DNA of 12,339 nt. Source: an uncultured Lachnospiraceae bacterium. GTDB taxonomy: Bacteria; Bacillota; Clostridia; Lachnospirales; Lachnospiraceae. Under the pieces are notes generated by a model that saw only the letters and a list, made by a program, of their open reading frames with translations, ran no database searches and was not told the origin of the DNA. The translations under genes and the position numbers were made by a program. How positions within the stretch are numbered: the stretch's first letter is position 1; each line of letters starts with the position of its first letter. Where the stretch lies: NCBI GenBank assembly GCA_949076555.1, contig CARUOB010000060.1:4993-17331 (forward strand), in the 5' to 3' direction. Shown piece after piece: positions 1 through 6,903 of the stretch.

Positions 1-30
1 TCCCATTGGATGAGTTGGGATTTGACGCAG

Positions 31-35
31 AGGAG
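31..35 (+). promoter_or_regulatory. Ribosome binding site setting the start of the alarmone synthetase
   Basis: AGGAG lies 6 bases upstream of the tandem ATG-ATG at 42-47. It favours translation from position 42 over the in-frame TTG at 6, which has only five bases of visible upstream sequence. The reading frame stays open to the window edge, so a longer protein cannot be excluded. Confidence 0.65.
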
Positions 36-41
36 AACCAA

Positions 42-770
42 ATGATGGTTATCCCCAAGGTGGACAAGGAAATTTATGATCAGCGCCGGAAAATGGCGGG
101 GACGATGGTGGACTATAAGGAAATGCGGATGCGTTATAGCTGTGCCATCAAGGAAGTCAGGACGAAGTTCGACGTCTTAAATTCTGAGTTTAATGTGAGA
201 TATCAGCGAAATCCCATAACTTCCATCAATTCCCGCTTAAAGAGCAGCGCAAGTATCATGGAGAAGCTGAACCGCAAGGGGCTTTCCTTCACGGTGGAGA
301 ATGTGGAAGAAAATCTCTACGATGTGGCGGGAATCCGGGTGGTATGCTCTTATGTGGACGATATTTATGTGCTGGCGCAGGCGCTTTCGCAGCAGGACGA
401 CATTACGGTAATCCGCAGGAAGGATTATATCAGGAAACCGAAGCCAAACGGCTACCGCAGCTACCATATGATTGTGAGCGTGCCGGTATTCTTCTCGGAT
501 CAGACGAGGGAGATGGCGGTGGAGGTGCAGATTCGCACGATTGCCATGGATTTCTGGGCCAGTCTGGAGCACCAGCTCAAATATAAGCAAGAGGTGCCAA
601 ACCAGGCGGAGATTGTGCGCAGCCTGACTGTATGTGCGGAGCAGATCGCGGCGATCGACGAGCAGATGTGGCAGGTGCGCCAGCAGATTGAAAGCTCGGA
701 GGATCTGCCGACGGAGGAGGAAATTCTTTTAGAGAAACTTCGCAAGATTGATATAGCGGTGGGGGAATAG
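42..770 (+). CDS. Small alarmone synthetase (RelQ/YjbM-like GTP pyrophosphokinase)
   Basis: Single-domain RelA/SpoT synthetase, expected to transfer pyrophosphate from ATP to GDP or GTP in the cytosol, making the stringent-response alarmones (p)ppGpp. From ATG 42 it has 242 residues, a little longer than B. subtilis RelQ (about 211), with extra residues at the N-terminus. Visible synthetase motifs are DVAGIRV (Asp94, the Mg-binding aspartate of the family), RRKDYIRKPKPNGYRSYH (about 125-142, with the guanine-stacking Tyr region GYRSYH) and VEVQIRT (Glu161, the catalytic glutamate), followed by FWASLEHQLKYK. There is no HD hydrolase, TGS or ACT domain, so it should synthesise but not degrade alarmone. 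The C-terminal third is helical and charged, as in tetrameric RelQ. The frame is open to the left edge and a TTG at 6 could add 12 residues; the AGGAG before ATG 42 decides my choice. It converges on the next gene. Confidence 0.88.
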   Translation: MMVIPKVDKEIYDQRRKMAGTMVDYKEMRMRYSCAIKEVRTKFDVLNSEFNVRYQRNPITSINSRLKSSASIMEKLNRKGLSFTVENVEENLYDVAGIRVVCSYVDDIYVLAQALSQQDDITVIRRKDYIRKPKPNGYRSYHMIVSVPVFFSDQTREMAVEVQIRTIAMDFWASLEHQLKYKQEVPNQAEIVRSLTVCAEQIAAIDEQMWQVRQQIESSEDLPTEEEILLEKLRKIDIAVGE

Positions 771-785
771 GCGCTGCCATATTCC
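764..785. other. Short hairpin in the convergent gap, possible weak bidirectional terminator
   Basis: GGAATA (764-769) and TATTCC (780-785) pair perfectly, and GGC/GCC inside them extend the stem past a single bulged A, leaving a three-base loop. The hairpin overlaps the TAG stop of the alarmone synthetase and fills the 18-base gap to the stop of the convergent regulator. Neither side has a T-run, so it is not a standard intrinsic terminator. It could still hinder transcription or protect 3' ends from both sides, but that is inference. Confidence 0.4.
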
Positions 786-788
786 GAC

Positions 789-1715
789 TTACGCGCCCTC
801 CTCCATGGGAGCGTAATGGATGTTTACCTTGATGTCCTGCCCGTAGTTGCCGAAGGTCTTGCCAAAGATGGTCAGGCCGCCCACATGTTTCGCGTCGTCG
901 TCCACGGCAAGACGGAAACGGAGGCTGCTGCGGTAATCCAGACGGAAACTGTCGATCGTCACATCGGAGATTTTCAGGCCGTCGATAAAGGTGCCTTTCC
1001 GGTTGATGACGAGAAGTTTCAGCAGGCCGTACTGGTTCCAGTTGGGGAACCACCAGTCGGGCGTGAACCGCCCGCGGGAGTCACCGAAGTCTCCCGGAGA
1101 GAGCCAGTGGCCGATACACACGTCGTTTAGGTAAAAGGAGATATCGGAGGGCCAGACGTTGTTGACGCCGGGCGCCTCGGAGCTTAACTCCGCCGAAATC
1201 GTAAGCTGTGTGATCTTCTGGAAACCCGGGATAAAGTTAGGGATGGTGTACTCCACAAATCCCTTTGTAAACCAGAGGATATCCGCATTGTAGCGGTCGG
1301 GATGGTCAAAATAGCGGGAATCGTCCACTTCACCGATGATGGCTTGATCCGAGGCGAGGCCGCAGGTGGGGCAGATGCGGTAGACGGAATAGTGGCCTAC
1401 CTTGATATCCGTGCTGTAGACATTCAGAATGTCTTCCTGACGCTCTAAATCAATCAGAATCTTGTCCAGATGCACCGAGCAGATCTTTTGGTTTCCGTGT
1501 CCGGCGGACTCACTGGAAACGGAAACAAGCCCGCAGTTTTCCAATTTTTTAATATGGCTGGTCAGCGCGCCGTTTGTGATATTCAGGCGGGATGCCAGTT
1601 CGTTCATGCTCATGCTGTTGTTATCCAGAAGAATATTTATAATTTCGATCCGGACATCGGAGCCGAGCGCTTTAAAAATATCCAAACCGTCTGTAAGTGA
1701 AGTGATGTGCAGCAA
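789..1715 (-). CDS. ArsR-like winged-helix transcriptional regulator with unassigned C-terminal domain
   Basis: Predicted DNA-binding regulator of 308 residues. Residues about 8-75 form a winged helix of ArsR type: a helix with FKALGSDVRIEIINIL, then helix-turn-helix MSMNELASRLNITNGALTSH (about 36-55) and a wing. ArsR-type repressors are usually near 100 residues; here some 230 follow. The middle holds one CPTCG pair (115-119) without a second Cys pair, so a full zinc ribbon is unlikely. Residues about 130-300 are rich in aromatics and alternating beta-like segments (DWWFPNWNQYGLLKLLVINR), suggesting a beta-sandwich ligand-sensing domain; I cannot name the ligand. Start: TTG 1715 is preceded by GGGGAGG with an 8-base spacer. 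The longer frame to TTG 1778 is rejected because the promoter -10 box ends at 1779, putting the transcript start downstream of it. It follows putP on the same strand but has its own promoter. Confidence 0.75.
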   Translation of the reverse strand: MLHITSLTDGLDIFKALGSDVRIEIINILLDNNSMSMNELASRLNITNGALTSHIKKLENCGLVSVSSESAGHGNQKICSVHLDKILIDLERQEDILNVYSTDIKVGHYSVYRICPTCGLASDQAIIGEVDDSRYFDHPDRYNADILWFTKGFVEYTIPNFIPGFQKITQLTISAELSSEAPGVNNVWPSDISFYLNDVCIGHWLSPGDFGDSRGRFTPDWWFPNWNQYGLLKLLVINRKGTFIDGLKISDVTIDSFRLDYRSSLRFRLAVDDDAKHVGGLTIFGKTFGNYGQDIKVNIHYAPMEEGA

Positions 1716-1723
1716 GCGTGTAT

Positions 1724-1730
1724 CCTCCCC
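1724..1730 (-). promoter_or_regulatory. Ribosome binding site for the TTG start of the winged-helix regulator
   Basis: On the minus strand GGGGAGG is followed by an 8-base spacer and TTG (1715-1713). It is the only strong Shine-Dalgarno sequence in the 5' part of this frame and fixes the start at an uncommon codon, 21 codons inside the longest open frame. Confidence 0.75.
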
Positions 1731-1778
1731 CAAAACAAAGCGTTTTATATATTGGTAAAATACGATAATAATAAACAA

Positions 1779-1807
1779 ATTATATATAAAAACAGGTAAT
1801 GAGTCAA
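1779..1807 (-). promoter_or_regulatory. Sigma-A promoter of the winged-helix regulator
   Basis: On the minus strand TTGACT (1807-1802) and TATAAT (1784-1779) are separated by exactly 17 bases, close to perfect consensus. Transcription should begin near 1772, giving a leader of roughly 55 bases before the TTG start at 1715. It lies in the 122-base gap after putP, so the regulator can be expressed independently of the symporter. Confidence 0.8.
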
Positions 1808-1837
1808 TTATGCTACATATTTCAGGGAGCGCAGCGG

Positions 1838-3364
1838 TTACTTTGCGTTTACTTCATCAAAGACCCGTACCAGGTGGTCATCAGGCGCTTTGGTAAGCAG
1901 AGATACCGCCACATTTACAGCCAGTGCGATGACGAAAGCGGGCAAAAGCTCGTAGATCGCGAACGCGCCGCCAAGTTTTGCGATGCCGTATTTCCAGACA
2001 AACACCATGACACCGCCAGCGATCATACCGGACAGCGCGCCCTGCTTGTTGGAACGTTTCCAGAACAGCGCAAGAAGCACCACAGGGCCGAATGCGGCGC
2101 CGAAGCCTGCCCATGCAAAGGATACGATGCCGAAGATGGAGCTGTCGGGGTTCTGCGCGATGAATACCGCGATCAGGGAGATGGCGATAACGGTCATTCT
2201 CGCGATCAGCAGGGAAGTTTTCTGGTCCAGTTTTTTCTTGCCGAAGTCCTGCACCAGATTTTGGGAAATGCTGGATGCGGCCGCCAGAAGTTGGGAATCT
2301 GCGGTGGACATGGTTGCCGCCAGAATACCGGCCAGAATCACGCCTGCGATCAATGCGGGGACCACGCCATAACCGCTGAGTACGGAGGCGATCTGGATGA
2401 TCACTGTCTCGGAATTGCTGCCTTCCAGCACGGGAATGATACCGGACTGAGAGAGACTGTAGCCCACCACGCCGATCAGCACGGCGATGAACATGGAGAT
2501 TACCACCCACACGGTGGCGATTCTTCTGGACAGCTTCAGTTTCTTTTCATCCTCGATCGCCATGAAGCGGAGCAGGATGTGGGGCATACCGAAATAGCCA
2601 AGTCCCCAGGCCAGTGTGGATACAATCATAAGGGGCGTATAGGGAGCGGATGCTCCGGTCTGCGCAGAGTAGCTTTGTACCAGACTGAAATAGCCGGGAA
2701 GGCCGCTTACGGCATCCGCAACGCTGCCGAAACCGCCTGTCACCACGGCGCCGAAGCCGACCACAATGAGCAGGGCGATACTCATGGTGATGCCCTGGAT
2801 TAAGTCGGTGGTGCTCACGGCGAGAAAGCCGCCGAGGGTGCAGTAGATAACAATGACGGCCGCGCTTAGGAGCATGGCGGCGATATAGTTCATACCGAAA
2901 AGCGTACTGAAAAGTTTGCCGCAGGCGGCAAAGCCGGAGGCTGTGTAGGGCACGAAGAAAACGACGATGATCAAAGCGGCGATACAGGTCAGGAAATGCT
3001 TGTCATCGCCGTATCTTTTTGCGAAAAACTCGGGAATGGTAAAGGAACCGATCCGGCTGGAGTAGCGGCGAATCCGTCTGGATACGAGAAGCCAGTTTAA
3101 GTAGGTGCCGATGGCAAGACCAATCGCGGTCCATCCCACTTCTGCAAGTCCGGCGATATAGGCAAGACCCGGCAGGCCCATCAGGAGATAGCTGCTCATA
3201 TCGGAGGCTTCCGCGCTCATGGCGGTAACCAGCGGGCCGAGTTTACGGCCGCCCAGATAAAACTCTGCGGCCTGCGTGTTCTTTTTGGAATAAGTGATAC
3301 CAATGTAAATCATTATGCCAAGATAAGCGATGATGGCAATGATAATACAAATCTGCGATGTCAT
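1838..3364 (-). CDS. putP: Sodium/proline symporter (SSS family)
   Basis: Integral membrane transporter of 508 residues, the usual length for PutP, expected to import L-proline with Na+. The chain is hydrophobic throughout with about a dozen membrane segments in the LeuT-like arrangement of the family. Hallmarks seen: EASDMSSYLLMGLPG with Asp55 and Ser57 at the positions of the Na+-site residues of E. coli PutP, YLGGRKLGP before it, the IGSFTIPEFFAKRYG loop, and MSTADSQLLAA (Ser353, Thr354), matching the second sodium-site segment. ATG 3364 is chosen because GAGGAGG lies 6 bases upstream; a longer frame from TTG 3379 would place this ribosome site inside the gene. It is transcribed away from the GH3 gene, and the winged-helix regulator follows it. 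Proline is the best guess for the substrate; related SSS members carry other solutes, and motif reading alone does not exclude them. Confidence 0.9.
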   Translation of the reverse strand: MTSQICIIIAIIAYLGIMIYIGITYSKKNTQAAEFYLGGRKLGPLVTAMSAEASDMSSYLLMGLPGLAYIAGLAEVGWTAIGLAIGTYLNWLLVSRRIRRYSSRIGSFTIPEFFAKRYGDDKHFLTCIAALIIVVFFVPYTASGFAACGKLFSTLFGMNYIAAMLLSAAVIVIYCTLGGFLAVSTTDLIQGITMSIALLIVVGFGAVVTGGFGSVADAVSGLPGYFSLVQSYSAQTGASAPYTPLMIVSTLAWGLGYFGMPHILLRFMAIEDEKKLKLSRRIATVWVVISMFIAVLIGVVGYSLSQSGIIPVLEGSNSETVIIQIASVLSGYGVVPALIAGVILAGILAATMSTADSQLLAAASSISQNLVQDFGKKKLDQKTSLLIARMTVIAISLIAVFIAQNPDSSIFGIVSFAWAGFGAAFGPVVLLALFWKRSNKQGALSGMIAGGVMVFVWKYGIAKLGGAFAIYELLPAFVIALAVNVAVSLLTKAPDDHLVRVFDEVNAK

Positions 3365-3370
3365 AGTGAT

Positions 3371-3377
3371 CCTCCTC
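3371..3377 (-). promoter_or_regulatory. Ribosome binding site of putP
   Basis: GAGGAGG on the minus strand sits 6 bases before ATG 3364. It decides the start against the TTG at 3379, which begins within the same run of bases. Confidence 0.8.
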
Positions 3378-3417
3378 AACTTTTACTTTAGCCTGTTAAT
3401 TAGTTAAATCATTTGCT

Positions 3418-3446
3418 ATTATAGCGGGTTTGGGGAAAATACGCAA
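3418..3446 (-). promoter_or_regulatory. Probable putP promoter with palindrome over the -10 box
   Basis: On the minus strand TTGCGT (3446-3441) lies 17 bases from a perfect TATAAT (3423-3418). The -35 box matches only its first three bases, so activity may be modest or depend on an activator. The -10 box is embedded in an 11-base palindrome, GCTAT-A-ATAGC (3425-3415), a plausible place for a regulator to bind. The predicted transcript start is near 3411, giving a leader of about 46 bases. Confidence 0.6.
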
Positions 3447-3486
3447 TAAAAAGTATGGCAAAAACATTCGCCCCTTGGATCATCTA

Positions 3487-3515
3487 TTGATTTTGTAGGA
3501 AAAATCACATATAAT
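3487..3515 (+). promoter_or_regulatory. Promoter of the GH3-family gene
   Basis: TTGATT (3487-3492) and a perfect TATAAT (3510-3515) are separated by 17 bases. The predicted transcript start is near 3522, upstream of both possible start codons of the GH3 gene. The -35 box is 40 bases from the -35 box of the divergent putP promoter, so proteins bound between them could affect both. Confidence 0.7.
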
Positions 3516-3560
3516 GTCTTTATCTGCACCGTAATTTCGGGAGGAATGCGGTGGGCAATG

Positions 3561-3570
3561 AGGAGGAGGG
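3561..3570 (+). promoter_or_regulatory. Ribosome binding site of the GH3-family gene
   Basis: AGGAGGAGGG ends 4 bases before ATG 3575; its two AGGAGG registers give spacers of 8 and 5 bases. A competing GGGAGG at 3539-3544 lies 6 bases before an in-frame GTG at 3551, so eight extra N-terminal residues remain possible. Confidence 0.65.
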
Positions 3571-3574
3571 TATA

Positions 3575-5233
3575 ATGGGGGTAGGAATAGGGAAGTCGGA
3601 TGCAATAGCCCGTTTTGAGGAATTGTGTGGGAATGCGGTGGCTGAACAGGAAAAATTTCTGATGGACAGGCTTGCGGAGAATAAGGACACTGAGTACGGA
3701 AAGCTGTTTGGCTTTGACGATATTCATTCGGTAGAGGAGTATCAGAAAGAGCTGCCCATTACTTTTCATTATGATTATGAGGCAATTATCGAACGGCAGG
3801 TAAACGGAGAAGACGGTCTGCTAACCATGGAGAGGCCCGTGTACTACTGCATCAGCTCCGGCAGTACGGATTCGCCCAAGTATGTGCCGGTTCTCGAGCA
3901 GGATATCAGGAAACAGAAATTTTACTGGCAGGATATGATTCGCGAGACGATCCGCAGACAGATGCCGGATGCATCGGATGAAGAACTGTTCGGTAAGATT
4001 TTCCAGATCGGTGAATTTCGCCGTGATTTTATGCCGGACGGCACCATGTGCGGCGTGAGGGCGGGTGCACTGCACCGCTATCTTGCGTCGAGAGGCGAAC
4101 TAAATATGGAATGTTATACATCGCCGGAGGAAGTGATGTTTCCTAAGAATACGCTGGAGGATATGCTTTATGTGAAGGTGCGTTTCGCACTGGCATGCAG
4201 GGATGTGACGGCGATACACGGCGTATTCGTGAACCGTGTCGTGGAGATTCTGCGGTATGTGGCGGATAATTGGGACGCCTTTTTGACGGACATCGAGACG
4301 GGAGAAATCAGCGATTGTTTTCTGGTGAGCCATGAGTGGGAAGTTTATCTGAAAGAACACCTTCCGGCAGATCCCCAGAGGGCGGCCGAGCTTCGTGCCA
4401 TTCCCCTTGAGGGACTGGAAGACGGGCTGTTAAAGAAAATCTGGCCGAAGATTAAATACGGGCGGTTGATCGGCGGCAGCATGTTTGAGCCTTATATGGA
4501 TAAGTTCCGGATGTATGCGAAAGACCTGCCGATTCACTATTTTACATATGCGGCGTCCGAAGGCTGTTTTGGCATTGCCAGACACATCGATGAGGAGGAC
4601 GCCTACTATACACTTCTGCCGGATACCTGTTTCTATGAGTTTGTTTCGGAAACCGGAGAAGGAGAGAAGATACATACGATCCGCGATGTGGACGTAGGGT
4701 CAAAGTATGAGCTTTTGATCACTACGTTTTCGGGAGCGTACCGTTACGCCATCGGGGATGTGGTGGAAGTAGTCGGCTTTGACGGGCAGGCGCCGATTGT
4801 GCGGGTCTGCTATCGGAAGAGTCAGGTCATCAATATCGCGGATGAAAAAATGAATGTGCGCCAGTTGGAGGCAGCCATGCGGAAATTCCAGATGAGGGCG
4901 GAGTGTACGGCGGAAGGATTCTGCGTGGACGGCGATTACGCGGCACAGAAGCCGCGCTATGTACTATATCTGGAAATGGCGGAAGGGGAACTTCCCGAGA
5001 ATGCGGAAGCAATTCTGGACGAATGCCTGATGGAGAGCTGCTTTGGCTATAAGAGGGACAGAGAGCTTGCAGAGATTGACCGGGTGAAAATTCAGATGAT
5101 CCCGCAGGGCGGATTCAGGGCTTACGGGAGATTTATGGCGAAGCTTGGCCACAGCAAGGAGCAGGATAAACCGCTGCGCATTCTTGTGACGGAAGAGCAA
5201 AAGGCGTTTTTCGGAGGCGCGCTCCTGTCTTAG
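3575..5233 (+). CDS. GH3-family acyl-acid amido synthetase
   Basis: Member of the GH3 branch of ANL adenylating enzymes, known in plants for joining amino acids to acids such as indole-3-acetate and jasmonate through an acyl-adenylate. From ATG 3575 it has 552 residues, slightly shorter than plant GH3 proteins (about 600). The three ATP-binding motifs are recognisable: SSGSTDSPKYVP (94-105, P-loop-like), YAASEG (325-330) and YRYAIGDVV (389-397). The C-terminal lobe ends with GGFRAYGRFMAKLGHSKEQD, the usual GH3 C-terminal Lys region. No signal peptide or membrane segment, so cytosolic. Acid and amino-acid substrates cannot be read from the sequence. It has its own promoter, opposite putP, and is followed after 64 bases by an RNA methyltransferase. 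An alternative GTG start at 3551 also has a good ribosome site. The family call is firm; the physiological role in bacteria is not. Confidence 0.85.
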   Translation: MGVGIGKSDAIARFEELCGNAVAEQEKFLMDRLAENKDTEYGKLFGFDDIHSVEEYQKELPITFHYDYEAIIERQVNGEDGLLTMERPVYYCISSGSTDSPKYVPVLEQDIRKQKFYWQDMIRETIRRQMPDASDEELFGKIFQIGEFRRDFMPDGTMCGVRAGALHRYLASRGELNMECYTSPEEVMFPKNTLEDMLYVKVRFALACRDVTAIHGVFVNRVVEILRYVADNWDAFLTDIETGEISDCFLVSHEWEVYLKEHLPADPQRAAELRAIPLEGLEDGLLKKIWPKIKYGRLIGGSMFEPYMDKFRMYAKDLPIHYFTYAASEGCFGIARHIDEEDAYYTLLPDTCFYEFVSETGEGEKIHTIRDVDVGSKYELLITTFSGAYRYAIGDVVEVVGFDGQAPIVRVCYRKSQVINIADEKMNVRQLEAAMRKFQMRAECTAEGFCVDGDYAAQKPRYVLYLEMAEGELPENAEAILDECLMESCFGYKRDRELAEIDRVKIQMIPQGGFRAYGRFMAKLGHSKEQDKPLRILVTEEQKAFFGGALLS

Positions 5234-5297
5234 TTTGGATAAAGCCGATGCGGGAAATGAGATGGCGCGGGATCGGGTATGCGCTGTGAGGTAGTAT

Positions 5298-6779
5298 ATG
5301 GACGACAGTATGACGACTCTGCCGGGAGCCTTTGCAGAGAGAATGCAGCGGCTCCTTGGCGGGGAATATAAAGCGTTTGAGGCAAGTTACGGACAGGAGC
5401 GGCAGTATGGGCTGAGACGTAACCTGCTGAAAGGAACGGAAGAAGAATTTATCGGGGTGATGCCCTTTCCGCTGGAAAGAATTTCCTGGGCGCGGGAAGG
5501 GTATTATTATGATGGGGCGGCCCGGCCGGGGCGTCATGTGCTTCACGAGGCTGGCGCTTATTACATTCAGGAGCCTTCCGCTATGGCTGTGGTGGAGGCG
5601 CTTGCGCCGGAGCCGGGCGAGCGAATTCTGGATCTGTGCGCGGCTCCGGGCGGAAAGAGTACACAGATTGCCGGGCGTATGCAGGGGCGGGGACTGCTCG
5701 TGTCCAACGAGGTGATTGGCGAGCGGGCGCGCATTCTGTCCCAGAACGTGGAGCGGATGGGAGTTTCCAATTGTGTTGTCTGCAGTGAGAAGCCGGAGCG
5801 CATCGCGTCGCTTTTTCCGTCGTTTTTCGACCGGGTTTTAGTGGATGCGCCCTGTTCCGGGGAAGGCATGTTTCGCAAGGAGGACGCGGCCTTGGAGGAG
5901 TGGAGTCCGGAAACGGTGCAGATGTGCGCCGAAAGGCAGCTGCTCATTTTGGAAGAGGCGGCGAAAACGGTAAGACCGGGCGGTGTGCTTGTGTATTCTA
6001 CCTGTACTTTTTCGCCGGAGGAAAATGAGGGGACAGTCAGTGCATTTTTGCAGGCCCATGAGGAATATAATATAGAAGAGACAGGGTTGGAAAGCAGTTT
6101 TTCACCGGGACGGGCGGACTGGATTTTGCGGCCGGTATCGGGACTTAAACATACCTTACGGCTCTGGCCGCACTTGATCCGGGGAGAGGGGCATTATATT
6201 GCCAGACTGCGAAAGCGTGGGCAGCAGGCGGATATCTCGTCGGTGCGGGATATGCCGGAAACCGCCAAGGGAAAAAGCGGGTCAAAGGCACAGGTACGGA
6301 TCGCAGGAGAAAAAGCCGCTTCGGATAGCGGGCGGTGGCAGATTACGGGCGACAAAAAGTTATGTAAACTAATGGAGGCGTTTCTTAGGGAAGAACTGGA
6401 GATCAGAGAGGCGTGGACGGCGCGGCATCCGGGACGGCTGGTTCGTTTCGGGGAGCAGATTTACCTGATGCCGGAAGAAATGATTTCCCTGAATGGGATA
6501 AAGGTTCTGCGGCCGGGATTACAGCTTGCGGCGGAGAAAAAGAACCGCTTCGAGCCTGCCCATGCATTGGCGCTTTCTCTGCTGACAGGAGACAGTGGCC
6601 GCGGATACGCGCTTACAAAGCAGGAGGCCTTAGCCTATCTGCGGGGAGAGAGTGTTGCCTGCAAGGAGCAGAGAGGGTGGACCGCGCTTTTTTATGAAGG
6701 GTACGCGCTTGGCTTCGGAAAGGCTTCCGGCGGGCAGATTAAAAACCATTATCCGAAAGGTTTGCGGAAATCTTTGTAA
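5298..6779 (+). CDS. RsmB/RsmF-type RNA m5C methyltransferase
   Basis: SAM-dependent cytosine-5 RNA methyltransferase of the Nol1/Nop2/Sun family, 493 residues, similar in size and layout to E. coli RsmF (16S rRNA m5C1407). Motifs seen: LDLCAAPGGKSTQIA (111-125, SAM binding), VDAPCSGEGMF (182-192, motif IV, Cys186 for product release) and YSTCTFSPEENE (233-244, motif VI, Cys236 as the nucleophile). RADWILRPVSG and RLWPHLIRGEGHYIARLRK (about 272-306) close the catalytic core. After a low-complexity Lys/Ser/Gly linker (about 307-345) comes a C-terminal domain of the kind found in RsmF-like proteins. ATG 5298 is preceded by GAGG with a 6-base spacer. No promoter is evident in the 64-base gap after the GH3 gene, so the two may be cotranscribed. 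The target base (16S rRNA or tRNA) cannot be told from the sequence. Confidence 0.88.
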   Translation: MDDSMTTLPGAFAERMQRLLGGEYKAFEASYGQERQYGLRRNLLKGTEEEFIGVMPFPLERISWAREGYYYDGAARPGRHVLHEAGAYYIQEPSAMAVVEALAPEPGERILDLCAAPGGKSTQIAGRMQGRGLLVSNEVIGERARILSQNVERMGVSNCVVCSEKPERIASLFPSFFDRVLVDAPCSGEGMFRKEDAALEEWSPETVQMCAERQLLILEEAAKTVRPGGVLVYSTCTFSPEENEGTVSAFLQAHEEYNIEETGLESSFSPGRADWILRPVSGLKHTLRLWPHLIRGEGHYIARLRKRGQQADISSVRDMPETAKGKSGSKAQVRIAGEKAASDSGRWQITGDKKLCKLMEAFLREELEIREAWTARHPGRLVRFGEQIYLMPEEMISLNGIKVLRPGLQLAAEKKNRFEPAHALALSLLTGDSGRGYALTKQEALAYLRGESVACKEQRGWTALFYEGYALGFGKASGGQIKNHYPKGLRKSL

Positions 6780-6812
6780 ATTCTTAATTTTGTTTTATGC
6801 CGTATTATAGGC

Positions 6813-6841
6813 TTGCCAAATGATTCCCGCTGGAATATACT
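6813..6841 (+). promoter_or_regulatory. Promoter of the MBOAT-SGNH-rluF-ligA transcription unit
   Basis: TTGCCA (6813-6818) and TATACT (6836-6841) are separated by 17 bases, each one mismatch from consensus. The predicted start near 6848 gives a leader of about 55 bases before ATG 6904. The 124-base gap holding it shows no terminator for the preceding methyltransferase gene, so read-through from upstream is also possible. Confidence 0.75.
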
Positions 6842-6903
6842 AAATGTAGATTTTTACAGGAGATAAACTACTTCATTGTGTATTAGCGTAGGGAGTTCGT
6901 TCG

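Noticed and set aside
577..1053. 158-codon minus-strand frame across the convergent gap
   Set aside because: It covers the ends of two well-supported genes in other frames, with Arg/Pro-rich composition typical of out-of-frame translation of GC-rich coding DNA.
1716..1778. N-terminal extension of the winged-helix regulator from TTG 1778
   Set aside because: The promoter -10 box ends at 1779, so the transcript begins downstream of this codon, and it has no ribosome site.
1799..2803. 334-codon open frame on the + strand
   Set aside because: It lies antisense to putP, whose membrane segments and sodium-site motifs are unmistakable; the antisense translation is Gly/His/Asp/Gln-rich with no recognisable domain and no ribosome site.
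3571..3576. TATAAT as a second -10 box for the GH3 gene
   Set aside because: There is no -35 match 17 bases upstream (GCGGTG), and it falls between the ribosome site and the ATG; the 3487-3515 promoter explains expression better.
6780..6800. T-rich stretch after the RNA methyltransferase as a terminator
   Set aside because: No stem-loop precedes the T residues.
6858..6880. AGGAGA in the leader of the MBOAT gene as the ribosome site of a small peptide
   Set aside because: No usable start codon follows at proper spacing; the only frame (ATT or GTG near 6875-6880) stops within two or three codons.
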